Source of the DNA: Arcicella sp.
GTDB lineage: Bacteria > Bacteroidota > Bacteroidia > Cytophagales > Spirosomataceae
Assembly (NCBI GenBank): GCA_025454855.1
Contig: JALONS010000007.1
Coordinates: forward strand, 1-41,907
DNA length: 41,907 nucleotides
Direction: 5' to 3'
The notes under the pieces were generated by a model. It did not search any database. It was not told where the DNA came from and worked only from the letters and a program-made list of their open reading frames with translations. Both the position numbers and the translations under genes were made by a program. Positions 1-7,473 of this stretch are shown piece by piece. Positions within the stretch are counted from its first letter, which is position 1. Each line of letters opens with the position of its first letter.

Positions 1-7
1 TCATAAC

Positions 8-967
8 ATGAACCGAATAGACCGTCTTTCCGCCATTTTGATTCAGCTTCAATCTAAAAGAATTGTAAAAGCTCAGGAAATTGCCGAGCGATTCGAGATG
101 TCCCTCCGAACGGTTTATCGAGACATTCGGGCTTTAGAGGAGGCTGGTGTTCCTGTGGTGGGTGAAGCAGGTTTGGGATATTCACTGATGGATGGCTACC
201 GTTTACCTCCTGTAATGTTCACGAAAGAAGAAGCTACTGCTTTTTTGACGGCAGAAAAACTCATTGAAAAATTAGCAGATAATACTACCGACCAGCATTT
301 CAAATCAGCAATGTACAAATTGAGGGCAGTATTGAAAACCACTGAAAAAGATTTATTAGAAGACCTCCACGAACGTATTGAAATCATCGGACACCCCAGC
401 ATTGTGGAAACAAAACCGCAAAACGATGTCTTGCAGGTGATTCTGAAGGCTCTCGCTGAAAAAAGAATCTTAAACCTTCAATATTTTTCTCGCTTAGGCG
501 AAGAACATTCAGAACGCCACATTGAACCCATCGGTATTTGTTACATCAATAACCACTGGCACTTGATTGCTTTTTGCCAACTCCGAAACGATTATCGTGA
601 TTTCAGAGTGGATAGAATTATATCGTTAATGCCTACGAATAAGACGTTTAGAAGCAACACACATCCTTCCCTACAAGATTATCTACAACAAATAGCTTTA
701 CAGCAAAAATTGATTAATATCAAGCTATTGGTTCGTAAATCGGTACTGCGACACATCCAAGAACAAAAATATTTCTATGGTTTTTTCCAAAAGGAATCAT
801 TTGATAATGAACGAGTTACTTTGCATTTCTTAAATACTTCTACCGAAGCCTTTAGCCGTTGGATGCTCATGTTCGGTGATTTTATTGATACTATTTCTCC
901 CGATTCACTCGCCGATGAATTTAAAGGATTGGTCAATAAGCTCCATCAAAAATACGGCAACGCTTAA
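8..967 (+). CDS. YafY-type HTH/WYL-domain transcriptional regulator
   Basis: DNA-binding regulator of the YafY/DeoR-like WYL class. A winged helix lies at about residues 3-60 (AQEIAERFEMSLRTVYRDIRALEEAG), followed by a linker and a WYL ligand-sensing domain at about 140-220, whose core reads HWHLIAFC...DYRDFRVDRI. At 319 aa it has the usual family length, and the ATG is 8 bases into the window. It is followed in the same direction by a DoxX-family gene and a GyrI-like gene. A short palindrome lies between its stop and the DoxX start and is a plausible operator. WYL domains are known to bind small ligands or nucleic acids, but the effector here cannot be told. The class is clear; the target is inferred. 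Confidence 0.93.
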   Translation: MNRIDRLSAILIQLQSKRIVKAQEIAERFEMSLRTVYRDIRALEEAGVPVVGEAGLGYSLMDGYRLPPVMFTKEEATAFLTAEKLIEKLADNTTDQHFKSAMYKLRAVLKTTEKDLLEDLHERIEIIGHPSIVETKPQNDVLQVILKALAEKRILNLQYFSRLGEEHSERHIEPIGICYINNHWHLIAFCQLRNDYRDFRVDRIISLMPTNKTFRSNTHPSLQDYLQQIALQQKLINIKLLVRKSVLRHIQEQKYFYGFFQKESFDNERVTLHFLNTSTEAFSRWMLMFGDFIDTISPDSLADEFKGLVNKLHQKYGNA

Positions 968-982
968 ATTTCCGAACCCTAC

Positions 983-998
983 TGACATACTGTTGTCA
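983..998. promoter_or_regulatory. Palindromic operator candidate of the YafY/WYL regulator
   Basis: TGACA-tactgt-TGTCA is a perfect 5-bp dyad with a 6-bp spacer. It lies in the 74-bp gap between the regulator stop codon and the DoxX start codon. Position next to a WYL-type regulator suggests its binding site (inference). It also resembles the GACA/TGTC half-sites seen later in the window, but the spacer differs (6 versus 2). Confidence 0.45.
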
Positions 999-1041
999 TT
1001 GTGCATTGGTAGCTTTACCGAAAATAAAACTATCAATCATT

Positions 1042-1389
1042 ATGGAAATCAAAACAATTATTTTCTGGATTTTAGTAGCTCTTTTTGTAGCCCCATCCTT
1101 TTATTTTGGCTCAATAAAGATAATGGCACAAAAAGCCAAAATTGAGCAATTTACCGCTTGGGGTTTTCCAATGTGGTTTATGCGTGGCTTGGGCTTCATC
1201 GAAATTGTAGCGGCGGTAGCCATTATTTTTCCGTCCACTCGTCTCTACGGAATCATTACTTGGGCAGTAATCTTGACGGGGGCTATTTACGTAAACCTCA
1301 AAAACCGTGAACCTCGTTCTGAAGTCATTGCTGCGTTAGTCGTATCTGTCCAAGTTATTTTTATTTATCTTTTAGCTTATCATTTCTAA
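1042..1389 (+). CDS. DoxX family membrane protein
   Basis: Small integral membrane protein of the DoxX family (about 115 aa, four predicted helices). The ORF track starts at a TTG at 1006, but the ATG at 1042 (MEIKTIIFWILVALFVAPSFYFG) begins right at the first hydrophobic helix and matches the family length, so I use it. Helices are visible at about 4-22, 42-62, 69-87 and 96-115. DoxX-like proteins are poorly characterised and are often associated with redox stress or quinone metabolism. The gene follows the YafY/WYL regulator and precedes the GyrI-like gene by 7 bp, so it is probably co-transcribed with it. Confidence 0.85.
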   Translation: MEIKTIIFWILVALFVAPSFYFGSIKIMAQKAKIEQFTAWGFPMWFMRGLGFIEIVAAVAIIFPSTRLYGIITWAVILTGAIYVNLKNREPRSEVIAALVVSVQVIFIYLLAYHF

Positions 1390-1396
1390 GAAAATC

Positions 1397-1849
1397 ATGC
1401 AAAACATCTCATTATCAGAATTTTACATTATCGGTATCTCTCGTCGTACCAACAACCAAAAAGCCAGCGAAGACCTACAACAATTGTGGGGAAAATTCAT
1501 TGGAGAGAATATTATGAATAAAATTCCCGACAAAATTTCATCGGATATTTACGCTATCTACACCGACTACGCAAGCGACCATACTGGCGACTATACTACA
1601 ATTTTAGGTTGTCGGGTAAATTCTTTGGAAGTCATTCCAGATGATATGATTGGCAGAACAATTCCTCCCGACACCTATCAGTTATTCACTGCCAAAGGAA
1701 CGATTCCAGCGAGTGTAGTGAAAACATGGGAAATAATTTGGTCAGAGCCAAATCTAAACCGAAGCTACTCATTTGATTTTGAAGTATATGGCGAAAAATC
1801 TCAACACCCCGAAAGCCCCGAAGTTGATATTTATATTGCAGTAAAGTAA
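1397..1849 (+). CDS. GyrI-like / AraC effector-binding-domain protein
   Basis: A free-standing 150-aa effector-binding domain of the GyrI-like (integron-associated effector-binding, Cass2-like) type, with no DNA-binding part. The family pattern is visible as SLSEFYIIGISRRTNN at the start, DYTTILGCRV in the middle and the C-terminal YSFDFEVYGEK...PEVDIYIAVK. Such domains bind hydrophobic or cationic small molecules. It lies 7 bp after the DoxX gene in the YafY/WYL group, so it may sequester or sense the ligand of that regulator (inference). Confidence 0.8.
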   Translation: MQNISLSEFYIIGISRRTNNQKASEDLQQLWGKFIGENIMNKIPDKISSDIYAIYTDYASDHTGDYTTILGCRVNSLEVIPDDMIGRTIPPDTYQLFTAKGTIPASVVKTWEIIWSEPNLNRSYSFDFEVYGEKSQHPESPEVDIYIAVK

Positions 1850-1878
1850 GCGAGAGATAACTAAACCACTGGCAATTA

Positions 1879-2391
1879 TCAGAACAAACTTGCTTGATAA
1901 TTGCCTGTATTCTTGGCTTCGTGTTCCAAAAGCCATTTTTTACGCCACAAATCACCACCGTAACCCACCAAAGAACCATTCGACCCAATCACCCGATGAC
2001 AGGGAACAATGATGTTAAATTTATTATTCCCGTTGGTTGTACCTACGGCTCGGATAGCTTTTTCATTACCAATTCTTCGGGAAAGTTCCAGATAGGATAT
2101 AGTTTTACCATAAGGAATATTCTCTAATTCTTTCCAGGCAAGTTTCTGAAAATCAGTACCTTCATGATGAATTTTCAAATCAAAATCACGTCGCTCACCC
2201 TCAAAATATTCATTAATTTGCCGAAGATAATCGTGTATTACTGCGGGTATATACTCGGTTTCTATTTTGCGAGGACTTGGTTTTTTCTGAGCATCCACAA
2301 ACAAAACGGAGGTCAGATATTCTTCAGTAGCCGATATTTCTAATTCTCCCAATGGAGAATCTATGTACTTGGTGAAAATAGTTGTTTGCAT
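1879..2391 (-). CDS. ogt: Methylated-DNA--[protein]-cysteine S-methyltransferase
   Basis: Suicide repair enzyme that transfers the methyl group from O6-methylguanine in DNA to its own cysteine. The acceptor motif IVPCHRVIG is present, with Cys at about residue 131, and the helix-turn-helix part (GKTISYLELSRRIGNEKAIRAVG) precedes it. At 170 aa it is of the Ogt/MGMT length and lacks the Ada N-terminal domain. It is transcribed divergently from alkA, about 130 bp between start codons, which makes a compact alkylation-repair pair with a shared control region. The GTATaaaATAC palindrome in the gap could belong to one of the promoters. Confidence 0.96.
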   Translation of the reverse strand: MQTTIFTKYIDSPLGELEISATEEYLTSVLFVDAQKKPSPRKIETEYIPAVIHDYLRQINEYFEGERRDFDLKIHHEGTDFQKLAWKELENIPYGKTISYLELSRRIGNEKAIRAVGTTNGNNKFNIIVPCHRVIGSNGSLVGYGGDLWRKKWLLEHEAKNTGNYQASLF

Positions 2392-2519
2392 AAAAAACAG
2401 ATTTGGCGGCTACTTGTATAAAATACGAATTCGGAGGTTCTTGTCACATTTCACGCAATTTGCAGATTTTTTTACAGATTTCTATTCCGTATCTTGCGAA
2501 ATACAAATCGAAACGCAAA

Positions 2520-3401
2520 ATGACTTATCATTTACCCACTCCTACTCACTTTTCTTTTCAAGAATGCCTTTGGTTTTTAGACAGAAATTATGATGATTGC
2601 CTGCACGAAGTAACAGCAGATTCCGTCAGGAAATTAATTTTGGTTCAGAATAAACCTACCCTAATTGAAATCAAAAACAGTAACAATCATTTGACTATCA
2701 ACACCTTAACTGGAGAAAACAAACAAGATTTGATTATTGATTTTGTAAAAGAATGGTTCGATATTGACCGAGACCTACGCCCCTTTTATGAGTTGCTAAA
2801 TACTGACCCAACCTTGTCTTACATGACAACCGATTATCATGGTTTACGTCTGTTAGGAATTCCCGATATGTTTGAAGCTCTGTGTTGGTCTATCATTGGT
2901 CAGCAAATAAATTTGACTTTTGCGTACAAACTAAAACGCAGATTTACAGAACATTACGGCTCAAAACTCACCTACGAAGCCAAAGATTACTTTCTATTTC
3001 CCAGTCCAGAAATAGTAGCTTCTCTCAAAGTAGAAGACCTACAACCTTTACAATTTTCCACTCGCAAAGCTGAGTACCTTATTGAGATTGCCCAGCAATT
3101 TATTAAAGGTAATATCTCGAAAGAAAAACTTTCAGCCATGACCACCCCTGAAGCTATAAAGGCGTTAGTGAGTGTGCGAGGTATTGGTGAGTGGACAGCC
3201 AATTATGCTTTGATGAAGTCTCTGAAAAGATTGGAATGTATCACTTACGGCGACGTTGGGTTGTATAATGCCCTCCATCAATTAAAAGGATTTCCCAAAC
3301 GCCCGAGTCGTGAGCAATTGAACGATTTTTTCCAACAGTTTCAACGTTGGGAAGCCTACACAGTATTTTATCTTTGGCGAAGTTTGGCAGTAAAAAAATG
3401 A
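2520..3401 (+). CDS. alkA: DNA-3-methyladenine glycosylase II (AlkA-like)
   Basis: Base-excision glycosylase that removes alkylated purines. The N-terminal AlkA-type domain (about 1-100) is followed by an HhH-GPD domain: hairpin VRGIGEWTANYALM at about 219-232 and the catalytic Asp in ITYGDVGL at about 245. The ORF track starts at 2403, but MTYHLPTPTHFSF at 2520 fits the family N-terminus and gives 293 aa. No iron-sulfur cluster cysteines are seen at the C-terminus, as in AlkA. It is divergent from ogt. The upstream TATCTTGC resembles a TAnnTTTG -7 box. Confidence 0.93.
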   Translation: MTYHLPTPTHFSFQECLWFLDRNYDDCLHEVTADSVRKLILVQNKPTLIEIKNSNNHLTINTLTGENKQDLIIDFVKEWFDIDRDLRPFYELLNTDPTLSYMTTDYHGLRLLGIPDMFEALCWSIIGQQINLTFAYKLKRRFTEHYGSKLTYEAKDYFLFPSPEIVASLKVEDLQPLQFSTRKAEYLIEIAQQFIKGNISKEKLSAMTTPEAIKALVSVRGIGEWTANYALMKSLKRLECITYGDVGLYNALHQLKGFPKRPSREQLNDFFQQFQRWEAYTVFYLWRSLAVKK

Positions 3402-3414
3402 TTTCTCAAAAAGT

Positions 3415-3431
3415 TTGGCACGGCATTTGTA
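3415..3431 (+). promoter_or_regulatory. Sigma-54-like promoter candidate 1
   Basis: TTGGCACG-gcat-TTGTA matches the -24/-12 sigma-54 pattern TTGGCACG-N4-TTGCW with the correct spacing (GG and the -12 G are 10 bases apart). The only clear deviation is T instead of C in the -12 element. It starts 13 bp after the alkA stop codon. No ORF of note follows, so a non-coding transcript is possible. Confidence 0.4.
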
Positions 3432-3516
3432 ATACCTAAAATATCCACGCAATGCCGCCACAAAGTGAGGAGTCGAAAGACAAAATTTTAAAAATTCATT
3501 TACCCGTTCCGAAAGT

Positions 3517-3533
3517 TTGGCACGGTAATTGAA
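3517..3533 (+). promoter_or_regulatory. Sigma-54-like promoter candidate 2
   Basis: TTGGCACG-gtaa-TTGAA is a second copy of the -24/-12 pattern, 102 bp after the first and in the same direction. The shared core is AAGTTTGGCACGG. The -12 C is replaced by A. It could be a promoter or a dispersed repeat; activity is not shown by sequence alone. Confidence 0.35.
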
Positions 3534-3883
3534 AATCAAAAAAGAGGAAGTCTAAACGAAGATTTCTATTATTAACTGACAAAAATCCAATCTTTTTGCC
3601 GCCACGAGAAGTATTTGGGTAAAGCTAATGAGTTTGAGTTTTGGTGATAACTCGCCAAAACTCAAACGAAAAGCCTCGATATAGCTGAACCGAATCTTTG
3701 AAAAATTACCGTGGCGGAATTCATCACACAATTCCTTTCTCGCAGAAATTTTCTGCCTAATTTACCACATTTTTTCAAGTAAAAGTTTCATCAGATATTA
3801 GTTCATCATTGGTTCATTTTAAGAATCAACCGTTGATTACTAATTGTTAAAGCATTCCCCGAAGAAAGCAAAAATTTAAAAAT

Positions 3884-4050
3884 GTTGGCGGACGTTTTTA
3901 GAGGGCAATCTTCGGGAAAGACCTTACGGGGAGGAAAGTTTTGCACGCTGCAATGTGTTGGCGGACGCAAAACGGATGTTGCAAAACGATCAATTCCAAA
4001 TCCGTATTAGCAAAGGACGTGGAGTAAGTTGATTTAAGAAGTTGGCGGAC
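3884..4050 (+). repeat. Three spaced copies of GTTGGCGGAC
   Basis: The 10-mer GTTGGCGGAC occurs at 3884-3893, 3957-3966 and 4041-4050, spaced 73 and 84 bp, all on the same strand. Flanks differ apart from short A/T runs. The copies lie in the gene-free stretch 3402-4238, which otherwise holds only the two sigma-54-like promoters and a terminator. The spacing and short unit rule out a CRISPR array. Function unknown. Confidence 0.6.
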
Positions 4051-4138
4051 TTTTTGGTCAATCCTCCACCAAACCTTTGTATTTTAGAAGTGTATAATCC
4101 TTACTTTATAAAATTTTTATAATCCAACCCATAATACG

Positions 4139-4175
4139 AACCCTGTTGAGTTTTACACTTTTCAGGGTTTTTTTA
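4139..4175 (+). terminator. Rho-independent terminator of the gene-free stretch
   Basis: AACCCTG (4139-4145) pairs with CAGGGTT (4163-4169) and is followed by a T run. There is no coding gene on this strand in the preceding 730 bp, so either alkA has a long 3' tail or a non-coding transcript ends here. It lies just upstream of the TonB receptor promoter. Confidence 0.6.
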
Positions 4176-4212
4176 TTGTTCATTTCTCTGAAAATTCATC
4201 TCTGAAAACCCG

Positions 4213-4220
4213 TAACTTTG
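4213..4220 (+). promoter_or_regulatory. -7 element of the TonB receptor promoter
   Basis: TAACTTTG is an exact TAnnTTTG Bacteroidota -7 box, 18 bases before the ATG at 4239. It overlaps the TTG start proposed by the ORF track at 4218, which supports the later ATG. Confidence 0.6.
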
Positions 4221-4238
4221 CTGGAAATAATCAACAAA

Positions 4239-6275
4239 ATGTCTAAATCATATCTATTATTCTTTTTCTTACTTTCAGTATCCACTTTTGCCCAAACCGA
4301 CTCTACGCTAAAATCTACCGAGTTACAAGCCATCACGGTGTCGTCTTCACGATTTTCTGCTAAAGACATTCAAACGCCGATGTCCATTACGGTCATTGAC
4401 CAAGCCCGTTTACAGGTTGGACAATCAAAAATCTCTATTTTTGAATCACTGGGAGCAGTTTCGGGAGTTTTTGCCATGAATTCCGAAAATTTTGCTCAAG
4501 ATTTACGCATTTCCATTCGTGGTTTTGGTGCAAGAGCCGCTTTTGGTATCAGAGGATTGAAAATAATTATGGATGGTATTCCAGAATCTATCCCCGATGG
4601 TACTACCAAAGTAGGTAATTTAGATGTTGGCACGATGGAACGCATGGAAGTTATCAAGGGACCCGCATCAGGGTTATACGGAAATGCTTCTGGGGGAGTA
4701 ATCAGTATGTTTTCGGAAACGCCTACGCAACATTTTGCCGAAATACAAGCTAATTTCGGAAGCTATGGCTTACAAAGATACCAATTCAAAACGGGGCAGG
4801 AAGTGGGTAAATTCAGCTACTTTTTTAGTGCTTCTCGCCTGCAAAGTATAGGTTACAGAAAACACAGCGGTTTAGAACGTAATTTTTTAAACGGGAAGTT
4901 TGTTTATAAGTTTTCCGATAAAAATAAATTAACCTTTTTAGCTAATTACATTGATAGCCCCAGAGCCGAAGATGCAGGGGCATTAACTCAAGCCGAAATT
5001 GACACCGACCGCCAACAAGCACGCAGTCAAAATGTTACTTTTGATGCCTCGGAAACCTTTAAACAACAACGAATTGCCCTTATTTATGACCACGCTTTTA
5101 ATGATAAACACCAAATTAACGCACGAATTTTCTATCTGAACCGAGATTTTGCCAACAAACAAGCATTTCAAGCAAGCGGACAAATTGCTTTTCAACGGGA
5201 TTTTGCTGGCGGAGGTTTCAACTACCAATTTTCTACAAAAAGATACCGTTTGAAAACTGGATTAGACCTTGATAATCAACAAGATAATCGCCAGCGATAC
5301 GATAATATCAACAAAGAAAGAGGAACAAAACGCCTTGACCAAGTAGAGACTTTTAATAGTACTGGCGTTTTTCTTTTACAAGAATTTTTATGGAATGATA
5401 AATTAAGATTTTCATTAAATACCCGTTTCGATGATGTTCGATTAGAAATCAACGACCTTTTTTTATCCGATGGCAATCAGTCGGCTACACAATCATTCCA
5501 ACGATTTAGTCCGATGGTTGGAATATCGTACTCTCCTACCGCCAACCAATCTATTTTTACCAACTTTTCAACCAATTTTGAGACCCCATCTCTCAACGAA
5601 TTATCCAATAATCCGAATGGTACTGGCGGTTTTAATCCAAATTTAAACCCGCAGAAATCAAAGAATTTTGAAATAGGTTACAAAGGAATTTTAGGCAAAA
5701 AGTTTAGAGCAGACTTGTCTGTTTTTTACATTGAAGTAGAAGATGAAATAGTACCTTATCAATTACCGAATCAAGTAGGCAGAAACTTTTTCAGAAATGC
5801 GGGTTTATCAGAAAGAAAAGGTATTGAATTAGGACTTACCTATAAAATTCGGGCGGGACTCACCAGTTATTTTAATTACACTTTTTCTGATTTTAAGTAC
5901 CAATCATACCAAACTACCGCAGGGAAATTTGACGGCAATACACTTCCCGGAATTCCTAAACATAATATTTATGGGGAAATTAGATTCTTTCCGAGCAATG
6001 GACTGTTTGCAATCGCCCAAATACGGAGTATCAGTAACATCTACGCCGATGACGCTAATACAACCTTTAACTCAGGCTATACAACGGTCAATGTAAGAGT
6101 TGGTTACAAGAAAAAAACAAGCATTTTTAATGTTGAGCCATTTATAGGAATCAATAATTTATTCAATGAAATTTATAATGCCAATGTGCAAATAAATGCC
6201 ACTGGAAATCGATATTTTGAGCCAGCAGCAGGAAGTTTTATTTTTGGTGGCTTAACGATAGGATTAGGGAAATGA
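4239..6275 (+). CDS. TonB-dependent outer-membrane receptor (siderophore/metal type)
   Basis: Outer-membrane active transporter of about 678 aa. Signal peptide MSKSYLLFFFLLSVSTFAQ, a TonB-box-like stretch (LQAITVSSSRF), a plug domain at about 40-150 (RISIRGFGARAAFGIRGLKIIMDGIP...MERMEVIKGPASGLYGNASGGVI), then a 22-strand-type barrel ending NRYFEPAAGSFIFGGLTIGLGK. It lacks the N-terminal carboxypeptidase-like domain of the two other TonB receptors here and has no SusD partner. This points to a FecA/FhuA-like iron-complex or small-substrate receptor rather than a glycan importer (inference). The start at 4239 is set by the signal peptide and the upstream -7 box. It appears monocistronic. Substrate unknown. 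Confidence 0.92.
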   Translation: MSKSYLLFFFLLSVSTFAQTDSTLKSTELQAITVSSSRFSAKDIQTPMSITVIDQARLQVGQSKISIFESLGAVSGVFAMNSENFAQDLRISIRGFGARAAFGIRGLKIIMDGIPESIPDGTTKVGNLDVGTMERMEVIKGPASGLYGNASGGVISMFSETPTQHFAEIQANFGSYGLQRYQFKTGQEVGKFSYFFSASRLQSIGYRKHSGLERNFLNGKFVYKFSDKNKLTFLANYIDSPRAEDAGALTQAEIDTDRQQARSQNVTFDASETFKQQRIALIYDHAFNDKHQINARIFYLNRDFANKQAFQASGQIAFQRDFAGGGFNYQFSTKRYRLKTGLDLDNQQDNRQRYDNINKERGTKRLDQVETFNSTGVFLLQEFLWNDKLRFSLNTRFDDVRLEINDLFLSDGNQSATQSFQRFSPMVGISYSPTANQSIFTNFSTNFETPSLNELSNNPNGTGGFNPNLNPQKSKNFEIGYKGILGKKFRADLSVFYIEVEDEIVPYQLPNQVGRNFFRNAGLSERKGIELGLTYKIRAGLTSYFNYTFSDFKYQSYQTTAGKFDGNTLPGIPKHNIYGEIRFFPSNGLFAIAQIRSISNIYADDANTTFNSGYTTVNVRVGYKKKTSIFNVEPFIGINNLFNEIYNANVQINATGNRYFEPAAGSFIFGGLTIGLGK

Positions 6276-6511
6276 GTTTTTTGAATTTAATACTTCTTAT
6301 AATCTTTCTGATTGATTAAATAGAGTTTAAGATGTGATAATCAGTGAAAAGATAACAATTGTGAGTAACTATTGAGAATCAGACAATTACCTTAAAAAGG
6401 TATTCCAAGAATATCATCAACTAATTTTAAGTAAATAACTTGCTTTTAATCAGATTAATATGTCCATTCATCCCAATAAAGAATATACTCGTCATAAAAA
6501 TAGGGTATTTT

Positions 6512-6556
6512 TTTAAAATTATAATACATCGTTATACATTGTATTATAATTTTAAA
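6512..6556. promoter_or_regulatory. 17-bp perfect inverted repeat, PadR operator candidate
   Basis: TTTAAAATTATAATACA (6512-6528) and its exact reverse complement (6540-6556) flank an 11-base spacer, TCGTTATACAT. ATACAT occurs twice (ATACATCG, ATACATTG). The element ends one base before a TATATTTG -7 box at 6557-6564 and 13 bases before the padR start codon. Known PadR proteins bind inverted repeats in their own promoters, so autorepression is the natural reading. Confidence 0.65.
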
Positions 6557-6568
6557 TATATTTGTTTC

Positions 6569-6892
6569 ATGAAAAATGATTTTTTAAAAAACTGGGACAC
6601 CCAGTTAAAGAAAGGAATGCTATCCTTTTTTGTGTTACAGGCACTCGAACACAAGGAGTGTTACGGGTACGAGCTGATTCAAAATCTGAAGACTTCCATG
6701 GAAATAGAAGTAACAGAAAGCACTATTTACCCACTTTTGATTCGGTTAATGAAAGAAGAGTTGCTGGTGCATCAGTGGGTAGAACAAACCTCTGGAATTC
6801 CAAGGAAGTATTATTTTATTACAGAAGAAGGGAAAAGTAATTTGGTAGAAATGAAGAAAAACATAAGCGTAATCCTTTCAAAAATTAAATAA
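6569..6892 (+). CDS. PadR family transcriptional regulator
   Basis: A 107-aa PadR-type winged-helix repressor. The family signature is visible: WDTQLKKGMLSFFVLQALEHKECYGYELIQNL, then TESTIYPLLIRLMKEELLV and the wing SGIPRKYYFITEEG. The ORF track extends upstream to 6440, but that stretch is AT-rich, overlaps the large inverted repeat and is not family-like. The ATG at 6569 gives the normal short PadR (PadR-s2) length. The next gene, an HAAS-domain membrane protein, starts 3 bases after the stop. PadR-HAAS pairs are a recurrent arrangement for sensing envelope or drug stress. Confidence 0.92.
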   Translation: MKNDFLKNWDTQLKKGMLSFFVLQALEHKECYGYELIQNLKTSMEIEVTESTIYPLLIRLMKEELLVHQWVEQTSGIPRKYYFITEEGKSNLVEMKKNISVILSKIK

Positions 6893-6894
6893 AA

Positions 6895-7473
6895 ATGAAA
6901 TTAATCGAATTTAAAAATACTGATACACAAAGAATTTACAACGACTATATCAATCGTAGTAAACGGGCTATAAAAATTTTAGCTCCCGAAGACCAAGAAG
7001 ATTGTTTGATGGAAATCAATAGTTACATCTATGAGTATATTCAAAACAATCCACAAGAACAGGAATTGACTGCTATGTTGAATATCTTGGAAAGGTTAGG
7101 AGACCCTGAAATTACGCTTAAAGAGGTAGTGGCAACCAAAAAAATTGACCAAGCCGTTAGGACTTTCAACATCAAGCATTTGATGCAAGCACTTTTGCTA
7201 AATCTACGAAATGGAGTCGTTTATATCATCCTATTTTTAATGGTTTTGTTTGGGGTATGTTTCCCCGTCTTAATCGTTCTCAAATTAATTTATCCAGAAA
7301 AAACAGGATTATACATTGGTGAGCATACTTTTTTCTTCGGCATTGCTACGTCAAAAGAGGGGGTTTCGGAGGTATTAGGTAATTGGTTCATTCCCGTTGT
7401 TATCCTTCTTAGTGTATTATTCTATTTCATTATCATATTTTTACTCAAACTTGTTAAAACCAAAAAACCATGA
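6895..7473 (+). CDS. HAAS-domain (DUF1700-like) membrane protein
   Basis: 192 aa. The N-terminal 85 residues form a helical HAAS-type domain (YINRSKRAIKILAPEDQEDCLMEINSYIYEYIQ... LGDPEITLKEV). Two hydrophobic segments follow, at about 107-133 and 163-188. HAAS domains are generally encoded with PadR regulators and are thought to transmit a signal to them. It is tightly coupled to padR (2-base gap) and overlaps the start of the secreted hydrolase gene by four bases (ATGA). Assignment rests on the helix pattern and gene pairing. Confidence 0.75.
   Translation: MKLIEFKNTDTQRIYNDYINRSKRAIKILAPEDQEDCLMEINSYIYEYIQNNPQEQELTAMLNILERLGDPEITLKEVVATKKIDQAVRTFNIKHLMQALLLNLRNGVVYIILFLMVLFGVCFPVLIVLKLIYPEKTGLYIGEHTFFFGIATSKEGVSEVLGNWFIPVVILLSVLFYFIIIFLLKLVKTKKP

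Noticed and set aside
2363-2593. Plus-strand 76-aa ORF
   Set aside because: Overlaps the ogt start and the alkA start in another frame; no coding-like pattern.
3920-3960. Possible RNase P RNA or tmRNA (GGGGAGGAAAGT-like string)
   Set aside because: Only a short match; none of the other conserved parts of either RNA is visible.
3884-4050. Possible CRISPR array
   Set aside because: The repeat unit is only 10 bases, there are three copies, and the gaps differ; no cas genes are present.
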